Shown in pieces: positions 1 to 9,043 of a stretch of 64,000 nucleotides of DNA. Under the pieces are notes generated by a model. That model had not been told where the DNA came from. It saw only the letters and a program-made list of their open reading frames with translations, and searched no databases. The position numbers and the translations under genes were made by a program. Source of the stretch: Rhodospirillaceae bacterium UBA1479 (lineage in GTDB: Bacteria; Pseudomonadota; Alphaproteobacteria; Rhodospirillales; Casp-alpha2). The DNA lies in assembly GCA_002325375.1 (NCBI GenBank), contig DCRZ01000006.1:128911-192910 (forward strand), written 5' to 3'. Position 1 is the first letter of the stretch. Every line of letters begins with the position of its first letter.

Positions 1-1
1 T

Positions 2-250
2 GCGACGGTTTCTTTGGGCGTGGCGGTTTTGTCACCAGCAGCCGCGCAAGAGATCCGGGATGAAAAACAATGCCTTCAGGTGATGACGGACACGACCCAA
101 GCCGTTGACGAGAATCCCGCCGTCGAAGGCAAGTCCGAGGAAATCCTGCTGAAAGTCATGGAATTGGCGAAAGAGCGCTGCAAGGAAAAGCAGTTCGATA
201 ACGCCAAGGATCTGTTGCTTCTGGTCCGGACCATGGTTGCCGCCGAATAA
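2..250 (+). CDS. Small secreted hypothetical protein (5' end cut by window)
   Basis: The reading frame is open from the first bases, so the true start lies outside the window. The visible N-terminus looks like the end of a signal peptide: a short hydrophobic stretch (VAVLSPAAAQ) with a signal peptidase I-like Ala-x-Ala site before QEIRDEK. The mature part is about 67 residues, charged, probably helical, with two cysteines that could pair. I do not recognise the family. A strong hairpin terminator follows the stop. Export is inferred; the function is unknown. Confidence 0.6.
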   Translation, partial: ATVSLGVAVLSPAAAQEIRDEKQCLQVMTDTTQAVDENPAVEGKSEEILLKVMELAKERCKEKQFDNAKDLLLLVRTMVAAE

Positions 251-279
251 GCGCGGGCCAAATTACCCGGAATAAAAAG

Positions 280-306
280 GCGGGGCCCGAAAACGGCCCC
301 GCTTTT
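280..306. terminator. Rho-independent terminator, probably bidirectional
   Basis: A perfect 8-bp GC stem (GCGGGGCC, 280-287, with GGCCCCGC, 295-302) encloses a 7-nt loop, with TTTT at 303-306 and an A-run at 274-278 on the other side. It lies between the converging small secreted protein and the MlrC-type gene and could end both transcripts. Confidence 0.8.
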
Positions 307-374
307 CTTGTTCCGATGACACGGATGCCAAATGGCTTCTGTTCCGGCGATGGACGCCCCCATGCCGGGTGGCC

Positions 375-1880
375 TTACGCCGTCGTGAGCACGAACGCGG
401 GCCCCAGGGGCAGCAGGCGCACGCCCGGGCGCAGGTGGCGGTAGGGATATTCCCGGGGGTCGACGATATGGGCTCCCGGCGCCACGGCGACCAGGGTGGC
501 GGCGGCGATGGGGTCGAAATCGGCGCGGAAGTGGCAGGTGCTTTTCAGGACCAGGATCTTCTGTTCCGTGGGCTCGATGCCGATGTGCTTGAAGATGTCC
601 TGATCGTAGGCCTGCATGCGCTTGCTGGTGGTGACCACGGACACGCCGCCGATCTTGAGGACGGCGGCCGGGCCGATGTCGATGCGGCGGCCGGGAATGC
701 TCCGGCCCGTGGTGGTGAACCTGCCGTCGCTCAACGCCGCGACCTCAAAGGTGCCGTGGAACGGTTTGTCTCCGGGAATGGCATGCTTGCCGCCCAGGTC
801 CAGGGTCACGGTCGCGCCGACCCCGGCTTCGGTCGCGGCCCGCGCGGCGTCCGGATCCCACATCACGCACATGGCGGCCCCCTGGGCGTCGTGGCGCACC
901 AGGGCGGCCAGCATGCCCGTGGTGTCGCAGGTCCCGCCGGCGCCGGGGTTGTCCTGGGTGTCGGCGATGACGATGGGCGCCGATGCCGTCTGCGCCAGTT
1001 CCATGGCCTTGGTCACGGCCTCGTCCGGCGTCATCAGGGGCTCGGCGAACTCCGCTTCGCGCTCCAGGACCATGGCCTCCAGCTTGTCGGCGGCGCGGTC
1101 GGCGGCCTCCTGGGTGCGGGCGTGGCAGACGACGGCGGGGCCGCATTCGGCCAGATCGGACGGCGGGAAGCCGGCGGCGTAGCACAGGTTCAGGATGTCG
1201 CCGCCCTCGCCAGCGACCGAGGCTTCGATGACCGCCTTGGTCGGCTCGATCAGGGTGCATTGGAAATTCAACGGCAGCAGGAACGGAATGCGGCGCAGGG
1301 CCTTGCCCTGGGGAATCCCTTCCTCGAGGACCCGCATCAGGATCCGGGCCGAGCGGCTTCCGGTATGCTGGCGGTCGATGTGCGGGTAGGTCAGATAGAT
1401 GGCGACGCCGTCGATGGCGTCGACCATCTGCTGCGTCAGGTTGACGTGATAGTCGAGCGAGATGACCAGCGGCACATCGGGGCCGATGCAGGCCCGCACC
1501 CGGCGCAGCACTTCGCCCTCGGCGTCGGGGAAGGTTTCCGAACACATGGCGCCGTGCAGGTCCAGATACACGGCGTCCACGGGCATGGCCTGGGACAGCA
1601 TGCCGACCAGTTCGCCGACGACGCGCTCGAAACAGTCGTCGGTGATATAGCCGCCGGCCCCGGCATGGCCCCAGATCAGGGGGACCAGTTCATGGCTCGG
1701 GTCGATGGTGTCGAGAAAGCCCGACATCCCGAACGACCCGCCCTGCGTGCGTTCGATGATTTCCCCACGCCGCGCCAGCGGCGGAAACTCGCCGCCCCGG
1801 GCGTAGTAGTCATAGTCGGTGCGCATGGGAACGAAGCAGTGGGTTTCGTGCAGGAAACCGCCGATTGCGATGCGGGCCAT
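375..1880 (-). CDS. M81 family metallopeptidase (MlrC / microcystinase C type)
   Basis: Predicted 501-aa zinc metallopeptidase of the M81 family, whose founder MlrC degrades linearised microcystin; most homologues have unknown peptide or amide substrates. The N-terminus MARIAIGGFLHETHCF is characteristic, with DLHGAM (residues about 107-112) and SLDYHVN (about 141-147) as likely metal-site motifs. The frame is open further upstream, but ATG 1880 is preferred because it has a GGGAGG Shine-Dalgarno about 8 nt upstream and starts the conserved domain. It lies downstream of acs on the same strand, but a terminator separates them, so it probably has its own promoter. Family assignment is firm; substrate is unknown. 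Confidence 0.88.
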   Translation of the reverse strand: MARIAIGGFLHETHCFVPMRTDYDYYARGGEFPPLARRGEIIERTQGGSFGMSGFLDTIDPSHELVPLIWGHAGAGGYITDDCFERVVGELVGMLSQAMPVDAVYLDLHGAMCSETFPDAEGEVLRRVRACIGPDVPLVISLDYHVNLTQQMVDAIDGVAIYLTYPHIDRQHTGSRSARILMRVLEEGIPQGKALRRIPFLLPLNFQCTLIEPTKAVIEASVAGEGGDILNLCYAAGFPPSDLAECGPAVVCHARTQEAADRAADKLEAMVLEREAEFAEPLMTPDEAVTKAMELAQTASAPIVIADTQDNPGAGGTCDTTGMLAALVRHDAQGAAMCVMWDPDAARAATEAGVGATVTLDLGGKHAIPGDKPFHGTFEVAALSDGRFTTTGRSIPGRRIDIGPAAVLKIGGVSVVTTSKRMQAYDQDIFKHIGIEPTEQKILVLKSTCHFRADFDPIAAATLVAVAPGAHIVDPREYPYRHLRPGVRLLPLGPAFVLTTA

Positions 1881-1971
1881 GGATGCCTCCCTTGTTCGTG
1901 GCGGCCGGGCGCCGCTGTTCTTTTCTACGCTGGCTGCCGGGACCTGAGAAGCCCAACCCGGCCCGACACAG

Positions 1972-2000
1972 AAAAAAAGGCGGGACCAAACGGCCCCGCC
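1972..2000 (-). terminator. Rho-independent terminator after acs
   Basis: On the minus strand a GC stem with one mismatch (GGCGGG-a-CC pairing with GG-c-CCCGCC, 1979-2000) is followed by a run of seven T (plus-strand A-run 1972-1978). It sits 25 bp beyond the acs stop codon and before the MlrC-type gene. Confidence 0.82.
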
Positions 2001-2025
2001 TTTCATGTTCGGATGATGTCGGTGC

Positions 2026-3972
2026 TTAGTGGATTCTGTTCTGGCGGTTGTTGACCAGATCATCGACCACGGCCGGATCGGCCAGGGTCGAGGTATCGCC
2101 CAGGTTGGAGAAATCGTCCTCGCCGATCTTACGCAGGATGCGGCGCATGATCTTGCCCGAGCGGGTCTTGGGCAGGCCCGGCGCCCATTGCAGCCAATCG
2201 GGGCTGGCGATCGGGCCGATTTCCTTGCGCACCCACTGCACCAGTTCCTTCTTCAACTCGTCCGACGGCGTTTCGCCGGCGTTGAGCGTGACATAGGCGT
2301 AGATGCCCTGGCCCTTGATGTCGTGGGGCGCGCCCACGACGGCGGCCTCGGCGACCTTGGGATGGGCGACCAGGGCGGATTCGACCTCGGCCGTGCCCAT
2401 GCGGTGGCCGGACACGTTGATGACGTCGTCGACGCGGCCGGTGATCCAGTAGTAGCCGTCGGCATCGCGGCGGCAGCCGTCACCGGTGAAGTACTTGCCC
2501 TTGTAGGTGGCGAAGTAGGTGTCTTCGAACCGCTTGTGATCGCCGTAGACGCTGCGCATCTGGCCGGGCCAGCTTTCGACGATGCAGAGATTGCCTTCCG
2601 TCGCGCCGTCGAGCGGATTGCCGTCGGCATCGACGATCTGCGGCTGAACGCCGAAGAAAGGCCGGGTGGCCGACCCCGGTTTCAACGCCGTGGCGCCGGG
2701 CAGGGGGGTGATCATGATGCCGCCGGTTTCCGTCTGCCACCAGGTGTCGACGATGGGGCAGCGGCCGTCGCCGACCACGTTGTAGTACCACAGCCAGGCT
2801 TCCGGGTTGATCGGCTCCCCGACCGACCCAAGCAGGCGGATCGATGAGCGCGAGGTCTTCTTGACCGGCCCGTCGCCGTCGCGCATCAGGGCACGGATCG
2901 CCGTCGGCGCGGTGTAGAATATGTTGACCTGATGCTTGTCGCAGACTTCCCAGAAGCGGGACATCGAGGGATAGTTGGGCACGCCTTCGAACATCAGCGT
3001 GGTCGCCCCGTTGGCCAGCGGGCCATAGACGATATAGCTGTGGCCCGTGACCCAGCCGACGTCGGCCGTGCACCAGTAGATTTCCCCGTCGTGATAATCG
3101 AACACGTATTGATGGGTGATCGAGGCATAGACCATGTAGCCGCCGGTGGTGTGCAGCACGCCCTTCGGCTTGCCGGTCGAGCCCGAGGTATAGAGGATGA
3201 ACATCGGGTCTTCCGCGTTCATTTCCTCGGGCGCGCAGTCGGTCGCGGCGGCGGCGGTCGCCTCTTCGTACCACACGTCGCGGCCCTCGACCCAGTTGAT
3301 GTCCGCACCCGTACGCTTGACCACGAACACCGTGTCGACGCCGCCGCATTTTTCGATGGCGGCGTCCGTGTTGACCTTGAGCGGGATCGGCCGGCCGCCG
3401 CGCACACCTTCGTCGGCGGTGATGACGCAGGTCGATTTGCAATCCTCGATGCGGCCCGCGAGCGCGTCCGGCGAGAACCCGCCGAACACGATGGAATGGA
3501 TGGCGCCGATGCGCGTACAGGCCAGCATGGCATAGGCCGCTTCCGGCACCATGGGCATGTAGATGGTGACCACGTCGCCCTTCTTGATGCCGCGCGCCTT
3601 CATGGCGTTGGCCAGGCGGCAGACGTGTTCGTGCAGTTCCTTATAGGTGATCTTGGCGTCGTCCTTGGGGTCGTCGCCTTCCCAGATGATGGCGACTTGG
3701 TCGCCGCGCGTGGCCAAGTGCCGGTCGATGCAGTTGACCGAGGCATTCAGACTGCCGTCTTCGTACCACTTGATGGAAACGTTGCCGTAGTCGTAGCTGA
3801 CGTTCTTGACCTTGGTGTAGGGCTTGATCCAATCCAGACGCTTGCCCTGCTCGCCCCAGAAGGCGTCCGGGTCGTCGACGGATTGCTTGTACATTTCCAG
3901 GTATTGGTCGTTGGTGCACAGCGACGCCTTGGCAACGGCGTCGGGTACCGGAAACAATTGATCTTCAGACAT
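2026..3972 (-). CDS. acs: Acetyl-CoA synthetase (acetate-CoA ligase, AMP-forming)
   Basis: A 648-aa enzyme that activates acetate to acetyl-CoA via acetyl-AMP; the length matches the Acs family (about 650). Visible motifs are the adenylate-forming P-loop YTSGSTGKPKG (about 261-271), the motif ending WWQTETGG, and the C-terminal PKTRSGKIMRR loop whose lysine (about 607) is the known acetylation site controlled by sirtuin deacylases. ATG 3972 is chosen over upstream in-frame codons because it has GGGAGG about 10 nt upstream and gives the normal N-terminus MSEDQLFPVP. A sirtuin gene (cobB) lies about 23 kb away in this window. Confident. Confidence 0.97.
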   Translation of the reverse strand: MSEDQLFPVPDAVAKASLCTNDQYLEMYKQSVDDPDAFWGEQGKRLDWIKPYTKVKNVSYDYGNVSIKWYEDGSLNASVNCIDRHLATRGDQVAIIWEGDDPKDDAKITYKELHEHVCRLANAMKARGIKKGDVVTIYMPMVPEAAYAMLACTRIGAIHSIVFGGFSPDALAGRIEDCKSTCVITADEGVRGGRPIPLKVNTDAAIEKCGGVDTVFVVKRTGADINWVEGRDVWYEEATAAAATDCAPEEMNAEDPMFILYTSGSTGKPKGVLHTTGGYMVYASITHQYVFDYHDGEIYWCTADVGWVTGHSYIVYGPLANGATTLMFEGVPNYPSMSRFWEVCDKHQVNIFYTAPTAIRALMRDGDGPVKKTSRSSIRLLGSVGEPINPEAWLWYYNVVGDGRCPIVDTWWQTETGGIMITPLPGATALKPGSATRPFFGVQPQIVDADGNPLDGATEGNLCIVESWPGQMRSVYGDHKRFEDTYFATYKGKYFTGDGCRRDADGYYWITGRVDDVINVSGHRMGTAEVESALVAHPKVAEAAVVGAPHDIKGQGIYAYVTLNAGETPSDELKKELVQWVRKEIGPIASPDWLQWAPGLPKTRSGKIMRRILRKIGEDDFSNLGDTSTLADPAVVDDLVNNRQNRIH

Positions 3973-4291
3973 GACGGTAGAAACCTCCCAATATTGCGCG
4001 CGGCAAGCGCCGCTTTTTTGGCGCGGGGCTGGTCTGCGTCCCGCCCGATCTTGCTCCCTGCGTCGGCCGGCGGTTGCTTGAGCCTGATTGCGCCGGCCGT
4101 GCCGTGTGCCGTTTCCCCGGAGCCGGGATTGTTCCTCCCGGGTTTCCCCCTGCGGTCTCGAATGGTATGGCGAAATCTCGCCCGAGAACAAGGTATAGCG
4201 CCCCGGAAGTCGGTTGGGCGATTCGTTGGATAGGGAAAAATTAGGGATCGCGCAAGTGCGTGGCGGAAATTTTTCTTTATTTACAAGGGCG
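3973..4291. other. Intergenic region upstream of acs (no gene seen)
   Basis: About 320 bp without a credible gene. The acs frame stays open through part of it, but the encoded sequence is Arg-rich and not Acs-like. It should hold the acs promoter and leader and the 3' end of the Rieske-gene transcript. I could not identify a convincing -35/-10 pair, operator or terminator. Confidence 0.5.
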
Positions 4292-4621
4292 TCAATCGAT
4301 ATTGAAAATATTTACAACGCCGTTCACGACACGCGCGTCAATCGGCGTCAGGCCGCGTCCGACGCAGGGGCCGGCGACGCAATGGCCGTCTTCGATGCGG
4401 AACAAGGCGCCATGCGTGGCGCAGAGGATGTATTCCCCGTCCCGGGTCAGGAACCGCCCCGGCCACATGTCCAGCGGCGTGCCGACATGGGGGCAGGAAT
4501 TGACATAGGCGAAGACCGTATCGCCCTGGCGGATCGCCATGACCAGTTTGCCGGCGATCTCGAACCCGGCCGAGCCGCCGTCGGCGATATCGTCCAATGG
4601 GCAGAGGGCGTGTTCGGTCAT
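4292..4621 (-). CDS. Rieske [2Fe-2S] ferredoxin-like protein
   Basis: A 109-aa soluble Rieske-type protein. The two cluster-binding boxes are visible as CPH-VGTPLD and CATHGALF, giving the C-x-H ... C-x2-H pattern. There is no membrane anchor or catalytic oxygenase domain, so it resembles NirD or ferredoxin components of oxygenases and probably carries electrons in the cytoplasm. ATG 4621 has a GAGAG-type ribosome site. It is the last gene of an apparent tsaD-gpsA-yciI-Rieske minus-strand run, 28 bp after the YciI gene. Its redox partner is not visible nearby. Confidence 0.85.
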   Translation of the reverse strand: MTEHALCPLDDIADGGSAGFEIAGKLVMAIRQGDTVFAYVNSCPHVGTPLDMWPGRFLTRDGEYILCATHGALFRIEDGHCVAGPCVGRGLTPIDARVVNGVVNIFNID

Positions 4622-4649
4622 GATGCTCTCGGGTCGGGTCTCGGTCGCG

Positions 4650-4934
4650 TTATTCGGCGGGGATGGTGCGCTTCCAGCGCTTGATGACCGTGCTTTCGAA
4701 CAGGCCCGCCTTGGCATAGGGGTCGCCCTTGGCGAAGGCCTCGGCGGCGGCGCGGTCCGCCACGTCGATCACCAGCATGCTGCCGATCATGGCCGCGCCG
4801 TCGTCGGACTGCATGGGCCCGGCGGTGACGAGGATGTCCTTCTGGGACTTCAGGTATTCCAGGTGATCCGGGCGGATGCTCTGACGCATGTCGACATGGC
4901 CGGGCTTGTCGGTGGCGAACACGATGTAATGCAT
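4650..4934 (-). CDS. YciI family protein
   Basis: A 94-aa single-domain YciI-like protein (ferredoxin-like alpha+beta fold, related to DGPF proteins). The family features are the MHYIVFATDKPGH start, the conserved His-Asp pair in RPDHLEYL, and a C-terminal GDPYAKAGLFESTVI segment. YciI domains are thought to be small enzymes, but cellular substrates are mostly unknown. AAGGA lies about 9 nt upstream of ATG 4934. It lies between gpsA and the Rieske gene on the same strand and is probably co-transcribed. Confidence 0.88.
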   Translation of the reverse strand: MHYIVFATDKPGHVDMRQSIRPDHLEYLKSQKDILVTAGPMQSDDGAAMIGSMLVIDVADRAAAEAFAKGDPYAKAGLFESTVIKRWKRTIPAE

Positions 4935-4991
4935 GGGACGATCCTTTTGGCTGACGTTTCTTGGGGCAGGGGGGGCTGGCGTGCTGGGGGC

Positions 4992-5981
4992 TCACAATTC
5001 CTTGGTGAACGGGCGGGCAAGCAGGCTTTCGATCATGCGGTCGATGTCCTTGCCGTGATTGACGATGGCGTTGACGGCGGTGCAGATCGGCATGTCGACG
5101 CCAAGCCGCCCGGCCAGTTCGATCACCGCGCGGGCGGAAAACACGCCCTCGGTTACGGCCTTGCGTTCGCCCAGAATCTCGGCCAGCGGCCGCCCCTGGC
5201 CGAGCGCCACGCCCAGGGAAAAATTACGCGACTGCAGGGCGTTGCAGGTCAGGGTCAGGTCGCCGATGCCGCACAGGCCCATCAGGGTTTCCGCCTGCGC
5301 CCCCTTGGCCAGGCCGAGGCGCACGATTTCGGCCAGGCCCCGGGTGATCAGCGCGGCCCGCGTATTGTCGCCCATGCCCCGGCCCTGCACGATGCCGCAG
5401 GCGATGGCCAGGATGTTCTTCACCGCTCCGCCGACCTCGGCGCCGATCGGGTCTTCCGAACGGTAGGGCCGGAACCGCGGCGTGCCGATGGCCTGAATGA
5501 ACTGTTCCGCCAGCTTGCCGTTGTCGGATGCCAGGGTCACGGCGGAGGGAATTTCCTTGGCCACCTCGATGGCGAAGGTCGGCCCGGACAAAACGGCCTG
5601 CGGGGCGGCGGGCAGGGTTTCGGCGACGACCTCGGTCATCAGCTTGCAGCTGCCGTTCTCGATCCCCTTGGCGCAGATCAGCACCGGCGCCTTGAACGGC
5701 TTGGCCGCCGACATGGCCAGGGTCACCGGGCGCATGAACTGCGCCGGGGCGACCAGAATCGCCGCTTCGGCGCCGTCGATGGCGGTCGCCATGTCCGACG
5801 TCGCCTCAATGGCCGGATCCAGCGTTACGCCGGGCAGGTAGGGGTTCTGATGGCTTGAATTGATCTCGGCGGCCACATCGGGTTCGTGGGCCTGCAGGAT
5901 CACCGAACGGCCCGCCCGGCGGGCGACCATGGCAAGCGCCGTGCCCCAGGCACCGGCGCCGATGACGGCGAAACGTTCCAT
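4992..5981 (-). CDS. gpsA: Glycerol-3-phosphate dehydrogenase [NAD(P)+]
   Basis: A 329-aa cytosolic enzyme that reduces dihydroxyacetone phosphate to sn-glycerol-3-phosphate for phospholipid synthesis. It shows the N-terminal Rossmann motif GAGAWG (8-13), the CAKG lysine (about 105) and the catalytic GGAVKN lysine (about 188). The start at ATG 5981 is set by the conserved MERFAVIGAGAWG; in-frame upstream sequence is not conserved in character. It follows tsaD by 61 bp on the same strand, an arrangement common in alphaproteobacteria, and is followed by the YciI gene. Confidence 0.96.
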   Translation of the reverse strand: MERFAVIGAGAWGTALAMVARRAGRSVILQAHEPDVAAEINSSHQNPYLPGVTLDPAIEATSDMATAIDGAEAAILVAPAQFMRPVTLAMSAAKPFKAPVLICAKGIENGSCKLMTEVVAETLPAAPQAVLSGPTFAIEVAKEIPSAVTLASDNGKLAEQFIQAIGTPRFRPYRSEDPIGAEVGGAVKNILAIACGIVQGRGMGDNTRAALITRGLAEIVRLGLAKGAQAETLMGLCGIGDLTLTCNALQSRNFSLGVALGQGRPLAEILGERKAVTEGVFSARAVIELAGRLGVDMPICTAVNAIVNHGKDIDRMIESLLARPFTKEL

Positions 5982-6042
5982 GGCGACTCTTTTATAGGCC
6001 GGGCCGGGGGCTGGGAAGAGGGAGATGGCGCATTCTTGTTCC

Positions 6043-7101
6043 TTATGCCTTGACCCCGGCACCGATGGCCTTGGGCGCATCGGGGTCAAGCGGCCAACGC
6101 GGGCGCGGGCGGAAGTCGAGCCCGTCCGTCAGGCCCAGGCGAAAGCGTTCGACCCCGGCCCAGGCGACCATGGCGCCGTTGTCGGTGCACAGCGCCGGGG
6201 CGGGCACGGCGAAACCCAGCCCCCGGTCCGCCGCCAGAGCCTGCAATCGTGTGCGGATCGCCTGGTTGGCGGCGACCCCGCCGGCGACGACCAGGGTCCG
6301 GCCCCGGGGATGGGCCGCCCGGAACATGTCGATGGCCCGGCCCGTGCGTTCGGCCAGCACGTCGGCGACCGCGACCTGGAACGAGGCGCAAAGATCGGCG
6401 ATGTCCCGGTCCTGCATGGGGCCGGGCGGCAGGCCCTCGATCGTCATGCGCACCCGGGTCTTGAGGCCCGAAAAGGAAAAATCGCAGCCGTCCCGGCCCT
6501 TCAAGGGGCGCGGCAGCTCAAACCGCCCGGCATCGCCGCCCTTGGCCGCGGCTTCCACGGCCGGACCGCCGGGATAGCCCAGGCCCAGCATCTTCGCGGT
6601 CTTGTCGAAGGCCTCGCCCACGGCGTCGTCGATGGTGGTGCCGAGACGCCGATAGCGGCCCACACCCTCGACCTCCAGCAATTGGCAATGGCCGCCCGAC
6701 ACCAGCAGCAGCAGATAGGGAAATTGCACGTCGTCGGTCAGCCGTGCCGTCAAAGCATGGGCTTCCAGATGATTGACCGCGATGAAGGGCAGGCCGCGCG
6801 CGGCGGCCAGGGCCTTGCCCGTCATCACGCCGACCAGGACGCCGCCGATCAGGCCCGGCCCGGCCGTGGCGGCGACGGCGTCGATGCCGTCCCAGCCGCC
6901 GCCGGATTGGTCGAGCGCCGCCTGCACGACACGGCCGACCTGATCCAGGTGCGCGCGGGCCGCGACCTCGGGCACCACGCCGGCGAAGGGCTGGTGGTCG
7001 GCCAGTTGCTGATGCACCACGTTGGACAGCACGTCGCGCCCGTCGCTCACCACGGCGGCGGCGGTCTCGTCACAACTGGTTTCAATGCCCAGAACGCGCA
7101 T
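6043..7101 (-). CDS. tsaD: tRNA N6-adenosine threonylcarbamoyltransferase TsaD
   Basis: A 352-aa TsaD/Kae1 protein, the catalytic subunit that transfers the threonylcarbamoyl group to A37 of ANN-decoding tRNAs. The N-terminus MRVLGIETSCDET is diagnostic, and the metal-binding HLEAH histidines fall at 111 and 115. Length is normal. It is divergent from hemC, with about 90 bp between the two start codons, and is the first gene of the minus-strand run that includes gpsA. Confidence 0.97.
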   Translation of the reverse strand: MRVLGIETSCDETAAAVVSDGRDVLSNVVHQQLADHQPFAGVVPEVAARAHLDQVGRVVQAALDQSGGGWDGIDAVAATAGPGLIGGVLVGVMTGKALAAARGLPFIAVNHLEAHALTARLTDDVQFPYLLLLVSGGHCQLLEVEGVGRYRRLGTTIDDAVGEAFDKTAKMLGLGYPGGPAVEAAAKGGDAGRFELPRPLKGRDGCDFSFSGLKTRVRMTIEGLPPGPMQDRDIADLCASFQVAVADVLAERTGRAIDMFRAAHPRGRTLVVAGGVAANQAIRTRLQALAADRGLGFAVPAPALCTDNGAMVAWAGVERFRLGLTDGLDFRPRPRWPLDPDAPKAIGAGVKA

Positions 7102-7191
7102 GGCTCTCTACATGGGTGAATTTCATGGTTGCGGCAATGGCCGGGGACTTTACTCTGTCGCCCGCCGCACAACCAAAAGGCTTTTTCGCCC

Positions 7192-8169
7192 GTGACCGAT
7201 CCCATCGACCCGACCGACCCGAAATTCCTGCGCATCGGCACCCGCGCCAGCCCCCTGGCGCTGGCCCAGGCCCATGCGGCGCGCGACCTGATCGAGGCCG
7301 CCCACGGCACGCCGACGCCGCTCGGGGCGACCTCGATCGTCGACCTCAAGACAACGGGCGACCTGGTGCTCGACCGGCCCTTGGCCGATATCGGCGGCAA
7401 GGGCCTGTTTTCCAAGGAAATCGACCGGGCGCTGTTGGACAATCGCGTCGATCTGGCCGTCCATTCCATGAAGGACCTGGAAACCTGGATGCCCGACGGC
7501 ATCGTCATCGCCGCCGTGCTGGAACGGGAAGACCCCCGCGACGCCTTCATTTCGAATTCGCATCAATCCTTGTCCGATCTGCCCCAGGGGGCGGTGATCG
7601 GCACCGCTTCCGTGCGCCGGCAGGCGCAGCTGCTGCATTGGCGCCCCGACCTCAAATGCGTGACTTTTCGCGGCAACGTGCAGACGCGCCTCGGCAAGCT
7701 GGCCGACGGTCAGGCGGATGCGACCCTGCTTGCCTGTGCCGGGCTCAACCGCCTGGGCCGGGCCGAGGTCGTGACCCAGGCGATCGCGCCCGAAGATATG
7801 TTGCCCGCCGTCGCCCAGGGGGCGGTCGCCATCACCTGCCGCGCGGGTGATGATCGGGTGCTGGATTTATTGGCGGCCATTAATCATGCCCCGACCCTGG
7901 CCCGGGTCACGGCGGAACGCGCCATGCTCGAAGCCCTCGACGGATCCTGCCGCACGCCCATCGGCGGCCTGGCTGTGCTGTCGGACGACGGCAGCGAAAT
8001 GACCCTCGACGGCCTGGTCGCCCGCGGTGACGGCAGCGCGCTGCATCGCGCCCGGCGCAGCGGCCGGACCGGGGATGCCTATCGCCTTGGCCGCGACCTA
8101 GGCGAGCAGTTGAAAGCCATGGCCGGCCCTGGATTTCTCGATGATCCCGGTCCCGGCGGCGGGAGCTGA
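7192..8169 (+). CDS. hemC: Hydroxymethylbilane synthase (porphobilinogen deaminase)
   Basis: A 325-aa enzyme that polymerises four porphobilinogens to hydroxymethylbilane in haem synthesis. Motifs include RIGTRASPLALAQA, the HSMKDLE segment (about 91-97), the SVRRQAQL arginines, and the dipyrromethane cofactor cysteine in LDGSCRTPIGG (about C253). The frame is open further upstream, but GTG 7192 is preferred because AAAAGG lies about 11 nt upstream and the length then matches the family. hemD follows after 3 nt. Divergent from tsaD. Confidence 0.95.
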   Translation: MTDPIDPTDPKFLRIGTRASPLALAQAHAARDLIEAAHGTPTPLGATSIVDLKTTGDLVLDRPLADIGGKGLFSKEIDRALLDNRVDLAVHSMKDLETWMPDGIVIAAVLEREDPRDAFISNSHQSLSDLPQGAVIGTASVRRQAQLLHWRPDLKCVTFRGNVQTRLGKLADGQADATLLACAGLNRLGRAEVVTQAIAPEDMLPAVAQGAVAITCRAGDDRVLDLLAAINHAPTLARVTAERAMLEALDGSCRTPIGGLAVLSDDGSEMTLDGLVARGDGSALHRARRSGRTGDAYRLGRDLGEQLKAMAGPGFLDDPGPGGGS

Positions 8170-8172
8170 GCT

Positions 8173-8892
8173 GTGGCCCGAATTCTGGTTACGAGACCGG
8201 AACGGGATGCCGCGGCGACGGCGGCGCGGCTTCGGGATCTGGGCCACGACCCCCTTATCACGCCCCTGATGGCGGTTCATTTCCTGCCCGGCCCGCCCCT
8301 TGATCTGGCAGGGGTGCAGGCGCTTTTGGTGACCAGCGCCAACGGGGCGCGCGCCCTTGCTGCGCGTCAGGCGGGGTCGAATATCCCTCTGCCCGTGCTG
8401 GCCGTCGGCGATGCCACGGCGCGGGCGGCCCGGGATTTGGGGTTCGCGGACGTGGAAAGTGCCGGCGGTGACGTCGATGACCTGGCGCGTCTGGCGGCGG
8501 AACGTTTGCGCCCCGGGGACGGCGCCCTGCTGCATGTCGCGGGCAGCAAGGTCGCGGGCGATCTGGCGGGGATGCTGGCCCAGGCCGGATATACCTACCG
8601 GCGCAGCGTGCTTTATGACGCACGGCCCGTGGCGGCGCTGCCCCAGGCGGCCCAGGCGGTTCTCGCCGACGGCGCGGCGGGGGTTCTGCTCTATTCGCCG
8701 CGCACGGCGGCCCTGTTCCGCGATCTGGTTCTGGCCGCCGGGCTGGATGGGTTCGTCGAGAACCTGACCGCCTTCTGCCTCAGCGCCAATGTGGCCGGGC
8801 GGGCCGGTGCGGGATGGCGCCGCGTCGTGGTGGCCGCGCGGCCGACGGAACCGTCCCTGATGGATGCGGTCGCCGAATGGGCCTCAGAATAG
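8173..8892 (+). CDS. hemD: Uroporphyrinogen-III synthase
   Basis: A 239-aa HemD protein that closes and inverts ring D of hydroxymethylbilane to give uroporphyrinogen III. The family is sequence-poor, but the N-terminal ILVTRPERDAAATAARL, the LLVTSANGARAL segment and the C-terminal SPRTAALF pattern fit, as does its position directly after hemC. It starts with GTG 8173 only 3 nt after the hemC stop, so translation is probably coupled. Confidence 0.92.
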   Translation: MARILVTRPERDAAATAARLRDLGHDPLITPLMAVHFLPGPPLDLAGVQALLVTSANGARALAARQAGSNIPLPVLAVGDATARAARDLGFADVESAGGDVDDLARLAAERLRPGDGALLHVAGSKVAGDLAGMLAQAGYTYRRSVLYDARPVAALPQAAQAVLADGAAGVLLYSPRTAALFRDLVLAAGLDGFVENLTAFCLSANVAGRAGAGWRRVVVAARPTEPSLMDAVAEWASE

Positions 8893-9043
8893 GGCCCGGT
8901 GTCGGGCGTCGCGCCTTGCGCCGGGCGGTCCCTCAACGTACCTTGGACGACAACGACCGCCGGCCCGACAGGACCGGTTCCAACAGGATCGGCGGCGGGC
9001 CCGAATCTCAAAGCGACGCAGACCAGATGGGAGCCATCGGACC

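Noticed and set aside
369..2054. Long plus-strand open frame opposite the MlrC-type gene
   Set aside because: Its Gly/Ala/His/Asp-rich translation is an antisense shadow of the recognisable metallopeptidase; no family resemblance.
2932..4233. Plus-strand open frame opposite acs
   Set aside because: Shadow of acs caused by high GC; the real gene has full motifs and a ribosome site.
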